Part shown: in pieces, positions 5,329-6,020 of the stretch
Numbering within the stretch: position 1 is the first letter of the stretch
Layout: every line of letters starts with the position of its first letter
Source of the DNA: Acidobacteriota bacterium
GTDB lineage: Bacteria > Acidobacteriota > Terriglobia > Terriglobales > Acidobacteriaceae
Direction: 5' to 3'
Length of the DNA stretch: 6,020 bases
NCBI GenBank assembly: GCA_003224995.1
Contig: QIAI01000063.1
Location: 1 to 6,020 of the forward strand
Notes under the pieces: generated by a model
Told to the model about the DNA's origin: nothing
The model's database searches: none
The model's input: only the letters and a program-made list of their open reading frames with translations
Program-made: the position numbers and the translations under genes

Positions 5329-6020
5329 ATGAGCATGCAAACGGATCGCATCGTCGGAACGGCGGTTCCGCGCAAGGAAGGGCGGGACAAGGTCACCGGC
5401 CAGGCAAAGTACATCGACGACCTGTCGCTGCCCGGAATGTTATACGGTGCGACCGTGCGCAGCCGTATTCCACGCGGGAAGATCACCAACATCACCTTTG
5501 GTGCGGGCATCCCATGGGATGAGTTTGTGATCGTTTCCGCGAAGGATATTCCGGGGCAGAATTGCGTCGCATTAATCGTGGACGACCAGCCCTGCCTGGC
5601 GGACGGAGTCGTCAACCATCCCGAGGAACCGATCCTTTTGCTGGCGCACGGGAACCGCCATCTCCTTCCGAAAGCGGTAGCCGCAGTTTCGGTTGAGTAC
5701 GATCCCTTGCCGGCGATATTCACGATCGAAGAGAGCGAGAGCTGCGCCGAAATCATCTGCGGAAAAAACAACATTTTCAAGACGTACCTGGTCGAGAAGG
5801 GAGATCTCGACAGCGTCTGGGCGAAGGCCGATTACGTCGTCGAAGGCGAATACACGACCGGAGCGCAAGAACAGTTGTATATCGAAAACAACGGGGTGAT
5901 TGCCAGCTTCGATCCGGAGCAAGGCATAACGCTGTGGGGTTCGCTGCAGTGCCCATATTACGTGCATAGGGCGCTAAGACAGCTGTGCGCACTATCCGAA
6001 GACAAAGTTCGCGTCGTGCA
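5329..6020 (+). CDS. Xanthine dehydrogenase-family molybdopterin-binding subunit, N-terminal 230 residues (cut by window edge)
   Basis: This is the start of the large, molybdenum-cofactor-binding subunit of a molybdenum hydroxylase. In a true xanthine dehydrogenase this subunit oxidises hypoxanthine and xanthine to urate, passing electrons to iron-sulfur and FAD partners. The frame is open from the ATG at 5329 to the window end. Residues 8-32 (RIVGTAVPRKEGRDKVTG, then AKYIDDL) and LPGMLYGATVRSRIPRG (34-50) are the family's a/b hammerhead domain. NHPEEPILLLAH (96-107) and AAVSVEYDPLPAIFTIEES (118-136) continue it. The cofactor-binding domain begins around 155 with EKGDLDSVWAKADYVVEGEY, then GAQEQLYIENNG (178-189) and WGSLQCPYYVHRAL (203-216). 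The GG.FG-type cofactor loop and the catalytic Glu lie beyond the edge. A second in-frame ATG at 5335 is possible; neither has a good ribosome binding site. Sitting 34 nt after allB and opposite guaD, xanthine is the likely substrate, but aldehyde or other heterocycle oxidation fits the family too. Confidence 0.9.
   Translation, partial: MSMQTDRIVGTAVPRKEGRDKVTGQAKYIDDLSLPGMLYGATVRSRIPRGKITNITFGAGIPWDEFVIVSAKDIPGQNCVALIVDDQPCLADGVVNHPEEPILLLAHGNRHLLPKAVAAVSVEYDPLPAIFTIEESESCAEIICGKNNIFKTYLVEKGDLDSVWAKADYVVEGEYTTGAQEQLYIENNGVIASFDPEQGITLWGSLQCPYYVHRALRQLCALSEDKVRVV

Overview
The window carries six protein-coding genes in two divergent blocks. Four genes are read leftward: guaD, then a polytopic GT-C-like membrane glycosyltransferase, then modB, then an aldo/keto reductase cut by the left edge. 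Two are read rightward: allB, then the molybdopterin-binding subunit of a xanthine dehydrogenase-family enzyme, cut by the right edge. Coding density is high and the DNA is moderately GC-rich. The wording of the xanthine dehydrogenase-family N-terminus and the gene mix resemble what I recall from soil Acidobacteriota (Solibacter/Bryobacter-like). That assignment is an inference from protein resemblance and cannot be proven here.

Layout: 1-253 (-) aldo/keto reductase N-terminus; 254-340 short gap; 341-1021 (-) modB; 1041-2930 (-) membrane glycosyltransferase, only 19 nt upstream of modB; 2931-3239 a gap of about 309 bp with no convincing gene; 3240-3707 (-) guanine deaminase; 3708-3944 divergent control region; 3945-5294 (+) allantoinase with a TTG start and a good ribosome binding site; 5329-6020 (+) xanthine dehydrogenase-family large subunit, continuing past the window.

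The right half reads as a purine-degradation divergon. Guanine deaminase converts guanine to xanthine. A xanthine dehydrogenase would oxidise xanthine to urate. Allantoinase opens allantoin, a later product of urate breakdown, to allantoate. The steps between urate and allantoin, and after allantoate, are not in the window. ModB imports molybdate, the metal of the molybdenum cofactor used by xanthine dehydrogenases, so its presence about 2 kb away is suggestive. It is, however, separated by a glycosyltransferase, and no modA or modC is visible.

I see no CRISPR array, insertion sequence, rRNA, tRNA or convincing novel system. The most interesting non-coding stretch is the 237-bp divergent region. 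It contains a plausible guaD promoter, a 13-nt palindrome lying in the spacer of a possible allB promoter, a small hairpin and a tandem heptamer.
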